Below are positions 60,798-64,000 of a DNA stretch of 64,000 bases, in pieces. The position numbers and the translations under genes are program-made. The stretch lies in the NCBI GenBank assembly GCA_963971575.1, contig OZ020611.1:58127381-58191380 (forward strand). Direction: 5' to 3'. Origin of the DNA: Liopterus haemorrhoidalis (taxonomy: Eukaryota; Arthropoda; Insecta; Coleoptera; Dytiscidae). The notes under the pieces are model-generated. The model had not been told where the DNA came from and searched no databases. It saw nothing but the letters and a program-made list of their open reading frames with translations. Numbering within the stretch: the first letter of the stretch is position 1; every line of letters starts with the position of its first letter.

Positions 60798-62598
60798 ATG
60801 AATGAAAATGGGAATGTATTGAAAATTCAAATTTATAAGCCGTCAGATAAACATCGATAAAATCTTGAATACGTGGATAAGTAAAACCCGACATCAATGT
60901 TGTTCAACATATTGCTAAATTAAAATGAGCTTGGTTATATAATTAAAATGCCAATGGGCAAAAGGCGCTGTTGAACTAATAAAGTTGAATTCGGGCATCT
61001 TGTTATGAGATGGAGCGACGACATCGTAGAGCTGTATATTAACAGTACAGTAGAATCTATTTTTTATTTCAACAAAGTAAGAGCCAGTGATGTCATTTTG
61101 TGTGTGCGAAACTTAAATGTGAAGTCTGTGGTGTACATGGGATATTTTTAAATATATAGAACATAAAGGAAGGAGTAAATAATATTCATATAGCTTTGTA
61201 TTTAGTCTAGAAAAACAACGTTTCGCCAATAGTCATAATTGTTTAATCGTTTTTTCGTCATTTTTTTTTTTTTTTTTCATTTCGGACCTTTGCATTTAGG
61301 GCAATTAGTCTGGAGCTATTTAGTTATTTTATTTAATGTACATGAGTAGGAGTGGGGGAAGGATGATTGAAGGGAGCTGGGAGGTCGCTGGCGAGACCCG
61401 ACGCAGCTAGGAGATATGTTGTAACAACATTGTTGTTGGAGGGGGGTCTTGGAAAGGTTAACAATAGACGTCAATAGTAGATCATCTTCGTGTGCTTAAC
61501 ATATAGTAGTAAAATATTTATTTTCACCTTGGGGTATTAAATTTTTATTAATATTCACACTTATATATATACATTAAATTTTCGTTTGTATAATATACCT
61601 GCTGACCCAAACCACTTGACAAACTACTATCATGTAAAAAATACGAAGTTGAACAAAATGAACTAGTAACTAGTAAATTCTGAATAAATACCTCTACTTA
61701 CCAACATAAAAACTATATTGAGTCTTCCTAAAAAAATTAGGACATATTTAGAGTCTAAAAATATTAATCTATGAAGGACTATTATTAATAAACCATATTT
61801 CATTATTATATACATTTGTTAAATTAGCTAAACTAAAAAATGCCCAACTAGGAAATCATATTCATTAAATAACATACAAACTTTATTATTAAACCTTCCA
61901 TGGCTCCCCTTTAAATAGTGGCAAAGCCCCTTTTTCCCGTCCACCTGCCCCTTTGTCTAATTCCCAAATCATACTCATCATTCTCGGTTAGATTAGATTA
62001 GGTTAAAAGAAAAATATATAAATAATCGTAGCTGGCAATGGAGAAATCTGAAATCCAATTTCATCACCAAAAAAAATCGTCCAAATAATATTAAAAAACA
62101 TTTTCACTTAAATAAATTCAGTTAACAAAAATATTTAAAAATTTAAAAAACCTGTATGCACGGATATTGAATATATTTTAAATCTTACCTCTTATAAAAT
62201 TTTAATGAGCTACAGTCATCCAATTATGTAACGTGATTGATACGGGATAACACTTGATAGTTCATATTTTAATAAACCATTATAAGGAGTATCAGTTCGA
62301 TTTGTTTGAATTGCGGATAGTTAAATCTAACACTAGAAAAGTCAATAAAATCTACAAATATTTTTACAGGCTCCTAGAAATGAAAAATTAAAAACGAACT
62401 AATTTCCTAGAAAAACTTTTTTTATCCGAGCTCTAGTTATAATACATTAAAATAGTACTAATATATTAATAGTTTTTAAATACATTAATAGTTGATACAA
62501 GTCATTATCTTATTTCTTTTCTTAAATTCCATACTTTCTTCGTCCATATGACATCTGGGTTCCCTTCATCCAGGATTTGTATAGTCGCTTTCAGTGGC

Positions 62599-62642
<44 letters not shown>

Positions 62643-63234
62643 CATATATATAACATATATTGTTCGAGTGGTCTATTTTCAGTATTTTATATGTGGCCCA
62701 AAGAACTGTAAATACATGCTAAATTTCAAATTTCTGCGTCCAGCCTTTGGCCAGAAAATTTGCCGTACAGACACATGGTGACCGTATATGGGTTTCTTGA
62801 TTTTATTTATGAATCCCTAAATAAGACATTTCATATTTTAACACTTGTGATGGTTGTGGCCAATTATTTACTTTAATCTCACAGCACACTATTTGTGTTA
62901 TAGCTCTTCAACTTGACGTGCACAGATCTTGTATCGTATTGTCGATAAGTAGTAACATATACAAACGTATATATACTCAGAGTAAGAGATTAACAGAAAC
63001 TCTCTCGTTATTTCTAAGACATGACACACGGTTCGGGTAGGGTGAAGTGTTATTTTATTCAGATTTAATTAAGATGTTTCATGAATATGAGTGTACTTTA
63101 TATATGTGAGATAAGCAGTGCTGTAGTGGTAAACATTAAATCCATCCTAGCATCGCTTTGCTGTCATGGATTTGATGTTCTCATGTCAAGCAAATCTAAG
63201 ACTCTCAACAATTAATTATGCATATGTTTTTCAG
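60798..63234. other. Intron 2 sequence before TRP exon 3
   Basis: No recognised gene or element. T18 run at 61261-61278; (AT)n at 62598-62642 with shorter copies after it. The splice acceptor TATGTTTTTCAG ends at 63234. Confidence 0.45.
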
Positions 63235-63377
63235 AGTTGGGAAGCACTGCCTCCGGATACAGCTACATTCACCCCAGACATTACTCCTTTGATATTAGCA
63301 GCACACAGAGACAATTATGAAATTATTAAAATACTCTTAGACCGAGGTGCCACGCTTCCTATGCCTCATGATGTAAG
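63235..63377 (+). CDS. Trpgamma: TRPC-type channel (TRP-gamma-like), third coding exon
   Basis: Acceptor TTTTTCAG ends at 63234, donor GTAAGA begins at 63378. Phase 0 in, phase 2 out (AG of an Arg codon). The frame reads [20 protein letters not shown], then [19 protein letters not shown] and LPMPHDVR, the last ankyrin repeat leading into the TRP_2 linker, which should continue with the Cys-rich CGCDEC stretch in the next exon beyond the window. The SWE...[21 protein letters not shown] wording fits remembered TRP-gamma. No damage seen. Together the three exons encode about 164 residues of a protein usually over 1000 long; all six membrane segments lie outside this window. Confidence 0.94.
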
Positions 63378-63467
63378 GTAAGATAATTATTTTCATCCTA
63401 TCTAAATAATACCAGATATTACTGAAGATACGCCGCTACACACGTGTAAGTAAACCGATACAGTTTT

Positions 63468-64000
63468 TTGTTTATTTATTTATTTATTTATTAACTTAAG
63501 TGTATATAGGATAAAATTACCTAAATTACACAATATTAACAAACAACAAAAAAAGTTACAAAAAATGTATTAAAAAAACAAAAATGCTAAATAAACAGTA
63601 CTAGAGTAAACGGTTTAGATTATTTTTAAATGCAATGTAAGAAGAGCACATAATATCCAAATCCGGGGCCAGGTCGTTGTAGAGCTTGCACATTCTGTCC
63701 AGGCTGGAGTTGAGTCCATAAGATGTTCGGCGCCTGGGCAAGTGGAATAAATCCACGTTCCTTGTTGGGTAAGGTGCAACTCTCAGTCCAACTTTAGCGA
63801 AGATGTCAGGAACGTCAGTGGTACCGTTCATTATCTTATGGAGTAGGCATAAGTCGAAAATCCGACGCCTATCTTGTAGAGGTTTCAAATTAAGTGCGAA
63901 TAGTCGTTCAGCTCTCGGTACAGCACTGTAATAAATACCCGATTTATAAAGTGCATAATTACAAAATTTGATTTGCACGTTTTACAGTCTGTTAATCAAA
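63468..64000 (-). pseudogene. LINE RT C-terminal end, continuing off the window
   Basis: The minus ORF 63978-63601 reads NYALYKSGIYYSAVPRAERL, LQDRRRIFDLCLLHKIMNGT, TRNVDLFHLPRRRTSYGLNS and LDRMCKLYNDLAPDLDIMCS, ending in FKNNLNRLL and a stop. It is the same terminal domain as the relic at 405-1245 (RTRRIILDLTLLYKIFNN; GLNSPIARMSSYFNKIDP). The 3' UTR ends in a (TAAA)n tail, read as TTTATTTATTTATTTATTTA on + at 63468. 125 codons are unbroken, making this the best preserved LINE coding stretch here. It starts about 90 bp after TRP exon 3. Confidence 0.85.

Noticed and set aside
61975..62010. Telomere-type TTAGG repeats
   Set aside because: Only one degenerate TTAGATTAGATTAGGTTA stretch; not a tandem TTAGG array.

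Overview
This is a eukaryotic, almost certainly insect, nuclear genome window. It is AT-rich, nearly free of host genes and densely packed with mobile-element relics. The only host gene I can support is the 5' coding part of a TRPC-type ion channel, best matched from memory to insect TRP-gamma. It lies on the + strand as three exons at 37078-37190, 55279-55516 and 63235-63377. Splice sites and phases fit (phase 2, then phase 0, then phase 2), and the reading frame continues past the window. Together they give about 164 codons of the ankyrin-repeat N-terminus, spread over 26 kb because introns 1 (18.1 kb) and 2 (7.7 kb) are filled with transposons.

Layout. 1-6.4 kb: decayed retroelements (non-LTR reverse transcriptase tails, a Penelope-like GIY-YIG relic), a three-level nest (hAT inside SINE inside LINE, two of the three insertions with visible target duplications), and a TTAA-flanked foldback inside a pogo-like element. 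8.3-12.8 kb: LINE relics and a hAT-like element carrying ATCGAT palindromes with a nested MITE. 12.9-24.7 kb: copies of two repeat families that carry TCTG or CGTC/TCTG tandem arrays, a piggyBac-like MITE, tRNA-derived SINEs, a minisatellite and a Tc1 relic. 24.7-27.1 kb: a mariner inverted duplication and a second ATCGAT hAT. 30.4-31.2 kb: a pure (CA)379 tract. 32-36.3 kb: a hAT element and two RNase-H-bearing LINE 3' ends in opposite orientation.

Intron 1 of the TRP gene (37.2-55.3 kb) holds two Tc1/mariner elements with long inverted repeats (one DD41D-like and nearly complete), a Tigger-type deletion derivative, a foldback whose arms are tandem repeats and whose centre encodes a cysteine-rich protein tail, an LTR-like inverted pair, Tc1, mariner and Harbinger relics. 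Intron 2 (55.5-63.2 kb) holds a hAT MITE, a hAT relic, a SINE, an internally deleted gypsy/errantivirus-like LTR element fused to a Jockey-like RT relic, and a LINE 3' end.

None of the transposon coding regions looks intact. The long [14 protein letters not shown] and TDRQTDRQ reading frames are translated microsatellites. I found no clear new gene system. The best leads are the cysteine-rich foldback, tandem arrays sitting at a fixed place inside dispersed elements, short inverted duplications inside RT relics, the very long pure CA tract and the overlapping minimal uORF at the TRP start. Species cannot be fixed from the sequence; several LINE and MITE types are common to many insects.
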